This document shows, one piece after another, positions 1-11,797 of a stretch of DNA of 64,000 nucleotides (position 1 is the first letter of the stretch; each line of letters starts with the position of its first letter). A program made the translations under genes and the position numbers. The notes below the pieces were generated by a model. The model was not told the DNA's origin, ran no database searches, and was given only the letters and a program-made list of their open reading frames with translations. The stretch lies in assembly GCA_002894665.1 (NCBI GenBank), contig NCRB01000004.1, positions 1 through 64,000 of the forward strand. Direction: 5' to 3'. The stretch comes from Salinivenus iranica. Its GTDB lineage: Bacteria; Bacteroidota; Rhodothermia; Rhodothermales; Salinibacteraceae.

Positions 1-907
1 GCAGGCGGGGCAGCGAGAGCCACATCGTGACCCGTCCCAGCTGCGTGGCCGCCAGCCCGCTCCCCACCGACAGCGAGGCCAGCACCAGTCCGCCGGCCGT
101 GGACGGGGCCGCAAAGCGGGTGCTCAGCAGCTCAGGCACGTAGGTAAAGACGACGCCGAACAGGAGTGTGAAAAAGCCCGCGTTCAGGAGCAGCAGGCCC
201 ACGATCCGACGGTCGCCCAAGGCCGCCCGGGCCGCCGCCCGATAGCTTGCCCAGTCGACCGTGCCGCCCCCTGTCGGCACCTCCATCCCCACGGCCACGG
301 CGAAGCCCACTGGCAGGGCAAGGAGCGGCATCGCAAACGGCCAGTACCACGCCACGGCGGCGAGTGCGCCCCCGAGCAGCGGATACACGGCCGTTCCCAC
401 ACTCAGGGCCGTCGAGTTGTACCCGATGAGCTGGTTTCGGGTGGGGCCGTCGTAGAGCGTGCCGATGATGGTGATGCTGAGCCCCACCAGCGGCGCGGCG
501 GCCATCCCCTGGATCGCCCGCAGGCCCAGGAGCAGCTCAAAGTCGCGGGCAAACGCACAGGCCGTCCCCGCCACGCTGAACGCGAAGATGGTGGGCACGA
601 GGACCCGCTTGTACCCCCATCGGTCCGCGAGCACGCCAATCACCGGGGCCGACAGGATGCCGGGCAGCGAGTACGCGGTGACGACCCAGCCCACCTGCGC
701 CGGCGTAATGCCAAACACCTCCACCATCCGCGGGAACGCCGGCGACACACCCGACACGTTGCCCACCGCCACCATGGTGACGGCGAAGCAGAGCCAAAGC
801 GAGCGGTCGCGGGGAACGGTGACGGAGGCGGGCACGGACGCGCCGATGGGGATGCATGTGAGACAACAGCGCCCTGGGAAATTCAGACCCGCCCACTCGT
901 GTTGCAT
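1..907 (-). CDS. MFS transporter, partial (C-terminus beyond window edge)
   Basis: The minus-strand frame is open from an ATG at 907 to the left edge, so only the N-terminal part (about 300 residues) is visible. After a short hydrophilic start it shows alternating hydrophobic helices and the major facilitator loop 2-3 signature (ADRWGYKR) after helix 2, then a QLIGYNST loop and an acidic cytoplasmic stretch before helix 7. This supports a 12-TM proton-coupled exporter or permease; the substrate cannot be told. The ATG at 907 gives an odd Cys-rich leader, so the GTG at 835 (VPASVTVPRDRSLW) is the more natural start. No partner gene is visible in the window. Family call is firm; the exact start is not. 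Confidence 0.85.
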   Translation of the reverse strand, partial: MQHEWAGLNFPGRCCLTCIPIGASVPASVTVPRDRSLWLCFAVTMVAVGNVSGVSPAFPRMVEVFGITPAQVGWVVTAYSLPGILSAPVIGVLADRWGYKRVLVPTIFAFSVAGTACAFARDFELLLGLRAIQGMAAAPLVGLSITIIGTLYDGPTRNQLIGYNSTALSVGTAVYPLLGGALAAVAWYWPFAMPLLALPVGFAVAVGMEVPTGGGTVDWASYRAAARAALGDRRIVGLLLLNAGFFTLLFGVVFTYVPELLSTRFAAPSTAGGLVLASLSVGSGLAATQLGRVTMWLSLPRL

Positions 908-1194
908 CTGGGTCAATTAGGACCCACGACGATCCTGGAAGAATTCAACACCATGGCGGTCGGACCGGCACTACGGGTGTGAGGCGACCTGCACACCGGG
1001 ACGCTCTCACCGAGTCGAACTGCTCTTCTCTCCTCCCGGCCCCAGTTGGACAGATCCCCTGGCACAGAGATCGGGGGCACCTCATGGTTATCGGTGTCAG
1101 GCAAGCTCGATTCCCATCGCCGTATGGACATCGATTCCCCGTGTCCTAAGCCCCTAGGCAAAGGTCGGCGGCGGCAATTGGTATTGTAGCGCCC
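908..1194. other. Intergenic stretch between MFS gene and nucleotidyltransferase remnant
   Basis: No convincing coding frame, RNA gene or strong hairpin was seen. An 82-codon minus-strand frame at 913-1161 has no recognisable motif and is probably chance. The stretch may hold further decayed sequence from the adjoining remnant and the promoter of the MFS gene. Confidence 0.4.
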
Positions 1195-1422
1195 GTACGA
1201 ACCTCCGGGAGATTTTCCAGGTCGTCCAGGTCCCCGGTAGTACGCGGGAAGACATGGGGCTCGACGGCCTCCCCACCAACCATCAAATGTCCCCCTTCTC
1301 GTGGAGCAGTCTCAAGAGCTCTTTGAAGTCACCCGGTCGGGTTGTAGTCATAGTTGAGTTGGCGCAGCTGTTGGAGGGCCACCAGCCGCTCGTCCGGCAA
1401 TTGAGACTCCCAGTGCGCGTGG
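1195..1422 (-). pseudogene. Decayed two-gene remnant: small helical protein plus minimal nucleotidyltransferase
   Basis: Directly after the glgX stop codon, a minus-strand frame without a start reads AHWESQLPDERLVALQQL and stops at 1329. This resembles the C-terminal part of the small protein often encoded just upstream of DUF6036-like nucleotidyltransferases. The overlapping next frame begins DFKELLRLLHEKG, hits a stop near 1283, and resumes one frame over with VGGEAVEPHVFPRTTGDLD, the expected G-G and D-x-D region of such enzymes. It then jumps straight to DDLENLPEV, which resembles the usual C-terminal end (K-DL-DLE-LP), as if the middle had been deleted between two similar DLD-coding stretches. 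Stops, a frameshift and an apparent internal deletion make it non-functional. The family assignment rests on recalled motifs. Confidence 0.55.
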
Positions 1423-1425
1423 GGG

Positions 1426-3615
<2,190 letters not shown>

Positions 3616-3884
3616 AAAGGTGAGCATACGCGTCAGCGAGAACAGGCGAGAAGGGGGGGACGACCCCGTGTAAGAGGCTCCGGGTCGCATGGCCCCGCAC
3701 GTTGAAAGAAGAGGACCGGTCACGGTTCGGTGAATCCGCCTGGCGTGGCCGGATGTGGGGAAGGCTTTCGTAAAATGCGCGCCACGGGCGGAAAAAGACA
3801 TGGCGGAAACGCTCCCTCCCCCCCGCCAAATGGCGCAATTGGTTGGGATTTCTGCCCCCTGGTGCGTAGCGTGTATCGTGTCCG

Positions 3885-5945
3885 ATGAGTGCTGATTTGC
3901 GCTCGTTCTTCTTTCGCCGCCCCCACGCCTCCATGCCTCCCTCCAATTCCCTTCCGTCCGACTGGTCGCGCGTCGTCATCACGTCGGTCGCCCCGACGGT
4001 CGACGGGGGCGACTGGCCCATCAAGCGCGCCGTGGGGGAACGGGTGCAGGTGACCGCCGGGGTCATCGTGGACAGCCACGAGGTCCTCGCCGTCGACCTC
4101 GTGTACCGCCACGAGGACGCGAGCTCGAGCCACGTGGTGCGCATGTCGCCCGAGGGCAACGACGAGTACACGGGGGCCTTTACGGTGTCGTCCCTGGGCC
4201 GCTACATCTACTGGGTGCAGGCGTGGGTGGACCGCTTCGCCACCTGGCAGGATCAGTTTGAGCGGCGCGTGACGGGCGGCGAGGACCAGGCGGAGATCCA
4301 GAGCGAGCTGCTGGCCGGGGCGGACCTCCTGCGCGACGCCGCGGACAACGCCACGGGAACCGACCGCGAGACGCTCGAGGCCCACATTTCGGCGTTCAAG
4401 GACGGCGACGTGGAGGCCGCCCTCGGAGAGGACATTTCGGAGCTGGTGCACCGGCACGCCCCCCACTATCAGCAAACCACGAGCGACGACTACGAGGTGC
4501 TCACCGACCCCAAGCGGGCACGGTGCGCCGCCTGGTACGAATTCTTTCCCCGATCGACGCACGACACTCCGGGCACGCACGCCACCCTCGACGACGCCGC
4601 CGAGCGGCTGCCGCGCATCAAGGAGATGGGGTTCGATGTCGTCTACCTCCCGCCCATCCACCCCATCGGCGAGACGAACCGCAAGGGCAAGGACGACGCC
4701 CGCACGGCCGCCCCGGGCGACCCCGGCAGCCCGTGGGCCATCGGCGGCTTCCTGGAGGACGGATCCAAGGGCGGGCACAAGAGCGTCCACCCCAAGCTCG
4801 GCGGCCTCGATGCGTTCGACCGCTTCGTCGAGAAGGCCGATGCCCTCGGCCTCGATGTGGCGCTCGACGTGGCCTTCCAGTGCTCCCCCGACCACCCGTA
4901 CGTCGAGGAGCACCCGGAGTGGTTTTACCACCGCCCCGACGGCTCCCTCCGCTACGCCGAAAACCCCCCGAAGAAGTACGAGGACGTCCATCCCATCAAC
5001 TTCGAGACGGACGACTGGCAGGCCCTTTGGCGCGAGCTCAAGAGCGTCTTCGAGTATTGGATCGACCGGGGCGTTACGACGTTTCGGGTCGACAACCCGC
5101 ACACGAAGCCGTTTGCCTTCTGGGAATGGTGCCTGGCGGAGCTCCGCGAGGACACCCCCGAGCTCATTGTGCTGGCCGAGGCCTTCACCCGCGAAAAGAC
5201 GATGGCCCACCTCGCCAAGCTGGGTTTCAACAATTCGTACACCTACTTCACCTGGCGCAACACCGCCGCGGAGCTGCGCGCGTACGGGGAGGAGCTGTTC
5301 CAGACGGACCAGGCCGAATTCTTTCGCCCCAACTTCTGGCCCAACACCCCCGACATTCTCCACGACGAGCTGGTGCACGGCGGGCGGGCCGCCCACAAGA
5401 GCCGGTTCGTCCTGGCTGCCACGCTGTCGAGCGCCTACGGCGTCTACGGCCCGCCTTTCGAGCACGTCGACAACCGCCAGCGGGAGAACAAGGAGGAATA
5501 CGCCCACAACGAAAAGTACGAGGTGCGGCACTGGGACTGGGACGACCCCTCGTCGCTCCAGTCGTTCATGACGCGCGTCAACCGCATTCGCTCGGAGAAC
5601 CCGGCGCTGCAGTACATGCGTAACGTACACTTCCACGAAACCAAAAACCCAAACCTGCTGGCCTACAGCAAGGCCGCGGGCGACAACCTCGTCGTGGTCG
5701 TGGTGTCCCTCGACCCGCACGATGCCCAGGAGGGGCAACTCGTCCTGCCCACCGACGCCCTCGGCCTCCCCCCCGACGCCCCATTCGCCGCCCACGACCT
5801 CTTGCAGGACGCCAATTACACCTGGCAGGGCACGCACCAGTACCTCCAGTTGACGCCCGACGCCCCCGCCCATATTTTTCGGCTTGCCCGACGCACCACC
5901 GACGAGCCCGACCATCCGGTGTACGATCGGCTCGTGCACGCCTGA
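3885..5945 (+). CDS. glgE: Alpha-1,4-glucan:maltose-1-phosphate maltosyltransferase GlgE
   Basis: Transfers maltosyl units from alpha-maltose-1-phosphate to the non-reducing end of alpha-1,4-glucan. Visible GlgE traits: the N-terminal beta domain ([18 protein letters not shown]), the helical insert ending in [33 protein letters not shown], the nucleophile in [13 protein letters not shown] (about residue 403), the acid in VLAEAFTR (about 432) and FWPNTPDIL. 686 residues is normal for the family. An in-frame ATG at 3933 ([11 protein letters not shown]) is an equally good start. It is followed after 104 bp by the gene that makes its donor, so it is first of a glgE-treS/mak-glgB operon. Confidence 0.96.
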   Translation: MSADLRSFFFRRPHASMPPSNSLPSDWSRVVITSVAPTVDGGDWPIKRAVGERVQVTAGVIVDSHEVLAVDLVYRHEDASSSHVVRMSPEGNDEYTGAFTVSSLGRYIYWVQAWVDRFATWQDQFERRVTGGEDQAEIQSELLAGADLLRDAADNATGTDRETLEAHISAFKDGDVEAALGEDISELVHRHAPHYQQTTSDDYEVLTDPKRARCAAWYEFFPRSTHDTPGTHATLDDAAERLPRIKEMGFDVVYLPPIHPIGETNRKGKDDARTAAPGDPGSPWAIGGFLEDGSKGGHKSVHPKLGGLDAFDRFVEKADALGLDVALDVAFQCSPDHPYVEEHPEWFYHRPDGSLRYAENPPKKYEDVHPINFETDDWQALWRELKSVFEYWIDRGVTTFRVDNPHTKPFAFWEWCLAELREDTPELIVLAEAFTREKTMAHLAKLGFNNSYTYFTWRNTAAELRAYGEELFQTDQAEFFRPNFWPNTPDILHDELVHGGRAAHKSRFVLAATLSSAYGVYGPPFEHVDNRQRENKEEYAHNEKYEVRHWDWDDPSSLQSFMTRVNRIRSENPALQYMRNVHFHETKNPNLLAYSKAAGDNLVVVVVSLDPHDAQEGQLVLPTDALGLPPDAPFAAHDLLQDANYTWQGTHQYLQLTPDAPAHIFRLARRTTDEPDHPVYDRLVHA

Positions 5946-5948
5946 TCT

Positions 5949-6040
5949 TGGTGGAAAGTTTGAAGGTCAGAGGTTGGACGGTTTTGCACCTTTCCCCTCC
6001 TCCGACAACCTTCCACTTTCCAATCTTCTGCTTTCAATCG
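5949..6040. repeat. Heptad-built inverted repeat in the glgE-treS spacer (element A)
   Basis: The left arm (about 5950-5985, plus strand) is made of degenerate 7-base units such as GGAAAGT and TTGAAGG. The right arm (about 6000-6040) read on the minus strand has units such as GGAAAGT and GGAAGGT. The arms are similar when one is reverse-complemented, so the spacer RNA could fold into an imperfect long hairpin. It fills nearly all of the spacer between the glgE stop and the treS start. Confidence 0.55.
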
Positions 6041-6049
6041 TAGTCCCGT

Positions 6050-9000
6050 ATGCCCGACGACTTCCTCAGCGATCCCCTCTGGTATAAGGACGCCGTCATC
6101 TACGAGCTCCACGTTCGGTCCTTCTACGACTCGAACGACGACGGCTACGGCGACTTCCAGGGCCTCCGCGAAAAGCTGCCGTACCTCGAATCGCTGGGGG
6201 TGAACACGCTGTGGCTCCTCCCCTTCCTCGAAAGTCCGCTCAAGGACGACGGCTACGACACGGCCGATTATTTCAAGGTGCTGCCCGTGCACGGCACGCT
6301 CGACGACTTCCAGGCCTTCCTGGAAGAGGCCCACGCCCGCGGCATGCGGGTCATCACGGAGCTGGTGCTGAACCACACCTCGGACCAGCACCCCTGGTTT
6401 CAGGAGGCGCGCGACCCGGACTCGGACAAGCACGACTGGTACGTGTGGAGCGACACGGACGAAAAGTACGAGGACGTCCGCGTCATCTTCACCGACACCG
6501 AAGACTCGAACTGGACCTGGGACCCGAAGGCGCAAAAGTACTACTGGCACCGCTTCTTCTCCCATCAACCCGACCTCAACTTCGACAACCCCGAGGTGCG
6601 GGAGAAGATGAAGGAGGTCATGTTCTTCTGGCTCGACATGGGCGTGGACGGCCTGCGGCTCGACGCCGTGCCTTACCTCTACGAGCGCGAAGGCACCAAT
6701 AGCGAAAACCTGCCGGAGACGATCGCCTACGTCAAGGAGCTGCGCGCCGCCGTCGAGGAGCGCTACGGACCCGGCAAGGTGCTCCTGGCCGAGGCCAACC
6801 AGTGGCCCGAGGACACGCTTCCCTACTTTGGCGAGGACGCCGAGGGGAAGAGCACCGGCGTGCAGATGGCGTTCAACTTCCCCATCATGCCGCGGATGTA
6901 CATGGCGCTCCGCCGCGAGAATCGGCGCCCGCTCGTGGAGATGCTCGACCTTACCGGCGGCATCCCGGACGACGCCCAGTGGGCCCTCTTCCTGCGCAAC
7001 CACGACGAGCTCACGCTCGAAATGGTGACGGACGAGGAGCGGGACTACATGTACAACGAGTACGCGGTGGACGACCGCTTCCGCATCAACGTGGGCATCC
7101 GACGCCGGCTGGCCCCCCTCCTGGGCGGCGACCGGCGGCGCATCGAGCTCATGAACGCGCTCCTCCTCAGCCTCAAGGGCAGCCCCGTCCTCTACTACGG
7201 CGACGAGATCGGGATGGGCGACGACCCCTTCCTCGGCGACCGCAACGGCGTCCGCACGCCTATGCAGTGGAGCCCCGACAAGAACGGCGGCTTCTCGCGG
7301 GCCCCCCACCACAAGTTGTTTATGCCCCCGGTCAACCGCGGGCAGTACAGCTTCGAGTTCGTGAACGTGGAGGACGCCGAGCAGGACCCCCACTCCCTCC
7401 TCCACTTCACGCGCCGCCTCATCAGCCTGCGCCAACAGCACAAAGAGATCTTTGGGCGTGGGTCGCTGGACCTCCTTCCCGTGGAGAACCAGTCGGTCCT
7501 CACCTTCCTCCGCGAGCACGAGGGCGAGCGGATCCTGGTGGTGGCCAACCTGTCCCGCTTCGCCCAGTCGGTGTCGCTGCCTGCCGAGGAGGCCCTGCAG
7601 GGACAGGCCCCCGTCGAGCTCTTTGGGCAGACCGCGTTCCCGGCCATCGAAGAAGACGATTACCACCTCACGGTCGGGCCGCATCAATTTTTCTGGTTCA
7701 AGCTCGTGCCGAAGGAGGACCTTCAGGCGCGGCACCGTCGGCAGAGCGGCCTGCGCGTTGCCGAAAGCGGCCCCAACGGACAAGAACTGCCCGTCCTGCC
7801 CGTGGAGGAGGGGCTCCAAAACGTACTGGTGCCCACCATGGCGCAGGGCCGCGGCCCCGAACAGCTGGAATCGCTCCTCCCCGGATTTCTAAAGAAACAG
7901 CGGTGGTTCGGAAGTAAGGGAGGGCACCTCGAAAATGTCGCCGTCGCGGATGCGGTGCGTCTCCAGAGCGACCCGGCCGTGTACCTCTCCACCCTGCAGG
8001 TCACCCTGGCGGAGGGCGAGGCCTTTTATATGCTCCCGCTTATGGCCAGCCCCGAGGAGGACGCATCGGCGATCCTGAACGAGCACCCGAACGCCACCCT
8101 GGCCTGGCTCGAAGTGAACGGCACCCGCGAGCGCCGCCTCATCTACGACGCGACGGTGAACCCGGACTTCTGGTCGACCCTCTTTCGCTGGTGGCAGGGC
8201 GGGAGCAAGGGCCGGTCGCTCAAGGGCGTCTACACGGCGGACCCGTCGGAGGAGGCGCAGGGCGACACCCCGAACACCATCCGCCTCCTAACCGGAGAAC
8301 AAAGCAACACCTCCGCCGTCGTCAATGACGACTACTTCCTCAAAATCTACCGGCGGCTGGAGGAGGGGACCAACCCGGAGAAGGAGCTGCTCGACCACCT
8401 CACGGGCGCCCACTTCACGTTTGCCCCCCGCCTGCACGGCACCCTCGACTTCCGGCGCCACAACCGGCACTACACGCTCGGCGTGGTCCAGGAGGCCCTG
8501 CCGGTCGAAACCGACGGCTGGAACTACGCGCTCACCTGCACGACCCGCTTCCTGAACCGGGTCGAAAACGCCACCTTTCCCCGCGAACAGGCCCAGTCCC
8601 CGCCGTCCCCCCCCGGCGACGATCGGGCCACGGAGGACGGACGGGATGTCCCGGCCCCGGTGTGGCTCGAGGAGGTCGCGCCCGAGTTCATTTCGCTTGC
8701 GCAGGTGCTGGGGGTCCGCACCGCCGAGATGCACCAGGCCCTGGCCGACGCCGACACCGACGATCTCCGCCCGGTCGACGCCCCCTCCGACGCGGGAACC
8801 GAACTGGCGGCCCGGCTCCGCGAGGAGATGCGCGAGACCCGCTCCCTGCTTGAGGACCAGGACACCCTGGACCGTGCGGAGTCCCCATCGGCGGCCGCCT
8901 GGACGGCCGCCGCCGACCGGATCGAGGACCTGGCACGCCTGAGCGGCACCCACCAGCGCATTCGCATCCACGGCGACTACCACCTCGGCCAGCTGCTCCG

Positions 9001-9427
9001 CGCAGAGGGCGATTTCTACATCCTGGACTTTGAGGGAGAGCCGACGCGCCCCCTCTCCGAACGCCGCCGCCACGAAAACGCCCTCCGCGACGTCGCCGGC
9101 ATGGTGCGCTCCCTGGAATACGCCGTCCTCGCCACCTGGCAGGACCACACGGACACCGACCCCGACTACGCCCCCTGGGTCGACGCCCTCCTTCGGTGGA
9201 GCGACCGCACGTTCCTCGACGCCTACGCCGACATTGCCGCCGACGCCGCCTTCCTCCCCCCTCCCCCCGAGCGCGAGGCCTTCCTCTGGGGCTACCTCTT
9301 CCAGAAGGCCATCTACGAAGTCCGCTACGAGATCAACCACCGCCCCGACTGGGCGTGGCTTCCGCTCCGCGGCCTCCAGCGCCTGCTGCAGCCCGAGGAC
9401 CCGGCGCCCGCCGACCTCCAGGCCTAA
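6050..9427 (+). CDS. treS: Trehalose synthase-maltokinase fusion (TreS-Mak/Pep2)
   Basis: Bifunctional protein of 1125 residues. Residues 1 to about 560 are a GH13 trehalose synthase that interconverts trehalose and maltose: WYKDAVIYELHVRSFYDSN, the nucleophile in GLRLDAVPYLYERE (about 205), the acid in LLAEANQWPED (about 248), and FLRNHDELTLEM. Residues from about 610 are maltokinase: LLPGFLKKQRWFGSKG opens the domain, IHGDYHLGQLL (about 972) is the kinase catalytic loop and ILDFEGEP (about 990) the Mg-binding motif. The kinase phosphorylates maltose with ATP to give maltose-1-phosphate for GlgE. The fusion joins two consecutive steps of the GlgE pathway, and the gene lies between glgE and glgB. 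Confidence 0.95.
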   Translation: MPDDFLSDPLWYKDAVIYELHVRSFYDSNDDGYGDFQGLREKLPYLESLGVNTLWLLPFLESPLKDDGYDTADYFKVLPVHGTLDDFQAFLEEAHARGMRVITELVLNHTSDQHPWFQEARDPDSDKHDWYVWSDTDEKYEDVRVIFTDTEDSNWTWDPKAQKYYWHRFFSHQPDLNFDNPEVREKMKEVMFFWLDMGVDGLRLDAVPYLYEREGTNSENLPETIAYVKELRAAVEERYGPGKVLLAEANQWPEDTLPYFGEDAEGKSTGVQMAFNFPIMPRMYMALRRENRRPLVEMLDLTGGIPDDAQWALFLRNHDELTLEMVTDEERDYMYNEYAVDDRFRINVGIRRRLAPLLGGDRRRIELMNALLLSLKGSPVLYYGDEIGMGDDPFLGDRNGVRTPMQWSPDKNGGFSRAPHHKLFMPPVNRGQYSFEFVNVEDAEQDPHSLLHFTRRLISLRQQHKEIFGRGSLDLLPVENQSVLTFLREHEGERILVVANLSRFAQSVSLPAEEALQGQAPVELFGQTAFPAIEEDDYHLTVGPHQFFWFKLVPKEDLQARHRRQSGLRVAESGPNGQELPVLPVEEGLQNVLVPTMAQGRGPEQLESLLPGFLKKQRWFGSKGGHLENVAVADAVRLQSDPAVYLSTLQVTLAEGEAFYMLPLMASPEEDASAILNEHPNATLAWLEVNGTRERRLIYDATVNPDFWSTLFRWWQGGSKGRSLKGVYTADPSEEAQGDTPNTIRLLTGEQSNTSAVVNDDYFLKIYRRLEEGTNPEKELLDHLTGAHFTFAPRLHGTLDFRRHNRHYTLGVVQEALPVETDGWNYALTCTTRFLNRVENATFPREQAQSPPSPPGDDRATEDGRDVPAPVWLEEVAPEFISLAQVLGVRTAEMHQALADADTDDLRPVDAPSDAGTELAARLREEMRETRSLLEDQDTLDRAESPSAAAWTAAADRIEDLARLSGTHQRIRIHGDYHLGQLLRAEGDFYILDFEGEPTRPLSERRRHENALRDVAGMVRSLEYAVLATWQDHTDTDPDYAPWVDALLRWSDRTFLDAYADIAADAAFLPPPPEREAFLWGYLFQKAIYEVRYEINHRPDWAWLPLRGLQRLLQPEDPAPADLQA

Positions 9428-9469
9428 CCTCCCGCTTCCCTCGTCTCTCCTCTCTTCCGCTCGCGCCCC

Positions 9470-11338
9470 ATGCCCCGTCTCACCGACGACGATCTCCACT
9501 ACTGGACCGAAGGCACCCACACCCACAGCTACGAGCGCCTGGGCGCCCACCCCAACGCGCAGGGCACCTGGTTCACCGTGTGGGCCCCGAACGCTGATTC
9601 CGTCGAGGTGATCGGGGATTTCAACGGGTGGACGCCCGGCGACGACGTGCTCGAGCGCCGCGAGGGCGGACTCTGGGAAGGGTACGTCCGCGGCGCCCAG
9701 CCCGGCGACAAATACAAGTACCACCTGCACGCCAACGGGGAATGGCTCGACCGCACCGACCCCTACGCCTTCCGGATGGAGGCCCCCGCCCAGAATACCT
9801 ACTCGGGCCTCTCTGCCATCGTGACCGACCTGGACACCTACGACTGGAACGACGACGACTGGATGGCGACGCGGCAGGGGCCCAGCACCCTCAACCAGCC
9901 GCTCTCCATCTACGAGGTGCACCTCGGCTCCTGGCGCCACAAAGAACACGGCGAGTCCCTCAGCTACCGCGAGATGGCCGAGCCGCTGGCCGACCATGTG
10001 GAGAATCTCGGCTTCACCCACGTCGAGTTTCTGCCCCTGGCCGAGCATCCGTACTACGGCTCGTGGGGCTATCAGGTGCTGGGCTACTACGCTCCCACCT
10101 TCCGCTACGGCGACCCGCAGGGCCTCATGCACCTCATCGACACCCTCCACCAGCGCGGCATCGGGGTCATCATGGACTGGGTGCCCGGCCACTTCGCCAC
10201 CGACCCGCAGGGCCTCATCCACTACGACGGCTCCCACCTCTTCGAGTACGAAGACCCGCTCATGCGGGAGCACCCCGACTGGGGCACGCGCGTCTTCAAC
10301 TTCGGCAAGAACGGCGTGCGCAACTTTCTCATCTCGAATGCCCTCTTCTGGCTCGACAAGTATCACGTCGACGGCCTGCGCGTCGATGCGGTCGCCTCCA
10401 TGCTCTACCGCGACTATTCCCGCGAGGGCGACTGGTCGCCCAACCGCCACGGCGGCCGCGAGAACCTGGAGGCCATCCGCCTGCTCCAAGACACCAACGA
10501 GCACGTCTACGAGGAGTACCCCGAGGCCTTAATGCTGGCCGAGGAGTCCACGGCCTGGCCCGGGGTCACCACCCCCACCGAGCACGGCGGCCTCGGCTTC
10601 CTCTACAAGTGGAACATGGGCTGGATGCACGACACGCTCGACTACGTGAGCAAAGAGCCGGTGCATCGCAAGTACCACCACGGCGACCTTACCTGGACGC
10701 TCTCGTGGGCCTTCTCCGAAAACTACACGCTCCCCCTCTCCCACGACGAGGTGGTGCACGGCAAGAACTCCCTCTGGGGCAAAATGCCGGGCGACGACTG
10801 GCAGAAGGCCGCCAACCTTCGCCTCCTCTACGCCCATATGTTCGGCCATCCCGGGAAGAAGCTCCTCTTCATGGGCGGGGAGTTCGGCCAGCACCGGGAG
10901 TGGAATCACGACCAGCAGCTGGAGTGGTGGCTCAGCGACGAGCCGCTGCACGAGGGGCTGATGCAGTGGCTCGGGGACCTGAACCACTTCTACCAGGAGA
11001 CTCCTGCGCTGTGGAACGACACGGAGCAGGGATTCGAGTGGATCTCCTACGACGACCGCGAGAACAGCGTCCTCACCTACCGCCGCCTGAACGGCGACCA
11101 GTCGCTCGTCTTCGTCCTCAACTTTACCCCCATCGTTCGCGAAAACTACCGCATCGGGATTGCGGGGGACGGCCGGTGGCGCGAACGGCTCAATAGCGAC
11201 AGCGACGCCTACGGCGGCAGCAACGTGGGGAATCAAGGCCTCGTCCACAGCGACCCGATCGGGCATCACGGGCACTCCCACTCGCTGGAACTCACCCTGC
11301 CCCCGCTCGGAGCACTCATCTTAGAACAACCCGCGTAA
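9470..11338 (+). CDS. glgB: 1,4-alpha-glucan branching enzyme GlgB
   Basis: Cuts alpha-1,4 chains and re-attaches them as alpha-1,6 branches. 622 residues: CBM48 domain first ([20 protein letters not shown]), then the GH13 barrel with YEVHLGSWR, nucleophile Asp306 in [16 protein letters not shown], acid Glu358 in [13 protein letters not shown], and the His425-Asp426 pair in [12 protein letters not shown]. The C-terminal beta domain ends in [10 protein letters not shown]. The start ATG follows a pyrimidine-rich 42-base spacer after treS-mak. Last gene of the alpha-glucan operon; an inverted repeat follows its stop. The short N-terminus (no extra N1 module) is common outside enterobacteria. Confidence 0.96.
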   Translation: MPRLTDDDLHYWTEGTHTHSYERLGAHPNAQGTWFTVWAPNADSVEVIGDFNGWTPGDDVLERREGGLWEGYVRGAQPGDKYKYHLHANGEWLDRTDPYAFRMEAPAQNTYSGLSAIVTDLDTYDWNDDDWMATRQGPSTLNQPLSIYEVHLGSWRHKEHGESLSYREMAEPLADHVENLGFTHVEFLPLAEHPYYGSWGYQVLGYYAPTFRYGDPQGLMHLIDTLHQRGIGVIMDWVPGHFATDPQGLIHYDGSHLFEYEDPLMREHPDWGTRVFNFGKNGVRNFLISNALFWLDKYHVDGLRVDAVASMLYRDYSREGDWSPNRHGGRENLEAIRLLQDTNEHVYEEYPEALMLAEESTAWPGVTTPTEHGGLGFLYKWNMGWMHDTLDYVSKEPVHRKYHHGDLTWTLSWAFSENYTLPLSHDEVVHGKNSLWGKMPGDDWQKAANLRLLYAHMFGHPGKKLLFMGGEFGQHREWNHDQQLEWWLSDEPLHEGLMQWLGDLNHFYQETPALWNDTEQGFEWISYDDRENSVLTYRRLNGDQSLVFVLNFTPIVRENYRIGIAGDGRWRERLNSDSDAYGGSNVGNQGLVHSDPIGHHGHSHSLELTLPPLGALILEQPA

Positions 11339-11368
11339 CCGTCCGCCGCGTCGGCGCCCCCCTGTCTC

Positions 11369-11409
11369 TCAGAAGGAGCAGTATACTCAGATCACACGAC
11401 CCCTTCTGA
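11369..11409 (+). terminator. Possible hairpin terminator after glgB
   Basis: Perfect 8-base arms TCAGAAGG (11369-11376) and CCTTCTGA (11402-11409) flank a 25-base loop and are followed by a short TTTA stretch. The long loop and weak U-tract make this a candidate only. Confidence 0.35.
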
Positions 11410-11456
11410 TTTAACGACTTCTGAATATCACCCCGTTGATGGACGGCCGCCCCCTC

Positions 11457-11481
11457 CTTATTTACAAGTGGTCTAAATAAG
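11457..11481. promoter_or_regulatory. Perfect inverted-repeat operator candidate upstream of iron-uptake-like genes
   Basis: CTTATTTA (11457-11464) and TAAATAAG (11474-11481) are perfect 8-base arms around a 9-base centre, ending 24 bases before the ATG of the small lipoprotein that heads the TonB-receptor group. Size and A/T-rich arms fit a DtxR/MntR/Fur-type metal-responsive dimer site. The regulator identity is inference from the neighbouring genes. Confidence 0.5.
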
Positions 11482-11505
11482 CAAAAACCGCCACCGCGCG
11501 TCCGT

Positions 11506-11745
11506 ATGGATCGTTCCTTCCCTCGCTCTCCCCTGGCCGCCGGACTCGTGGCCTTCGTTCTTGTGCTCGTGATGCTTCCAGGCTGCTCGGACGACCCGGT
11601 CCTGGGCCCGTCCGACGGCACGGAGGAAAGTGGAGGAAGCTATAGCAACATCAACCGCCTCGCGCCCCCACCCGCCGCGGACTCTACGCAGCAGGGACCG
11701 CCGTCAGCCCAAGATAGCGCCGCCGTCAACCCCGAGCGCTTCTAG
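11506..11745 (+). CDS. Small lipoprotein ahead of TonB receptor
   Basis: 79 residues. A basic N-terminus and hydrophobic segment end in a lipobox (VLVMLPGC, Cys at about 27), so the mature protein is a lipid-anchored peptide of about 50 residues rich in Asp, Ser, Pro and Gln with no visible fold. It sits 25 bases after the inverted-repeat operator candidate and 52 bases before the TonB receptor, so co-regulation with iron uptake is likely. No family was recognised; the coding call rests on the clean signal sequence and position. Confidence 0.65.
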   Translation: MDRSFPRSPLAAGLVAFVLVLVMLPGCSDDPVLGPSDGTEESGGSYSNINRLAPPPAADSTQQGPPSAQDSAAVNPERF

Positions 11746-11797
11746 CCCCACCCTGTAGGCACCTGTCCGCGTACATACTGACTCGTGATCGTCCCGT

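Noticed and set aside
913-1161. 82-codon minus-strand frame
   Set aside because: No motif, no signal sequence, no neighbour logic, and a composition unlike the coding genes of the window.
3616-3801. N-terminal extension of GlgX to an ATG at 3801
   Set aside because: The extra 62 residues have no relation to the family and would occupy the promoter region shared with glgE.
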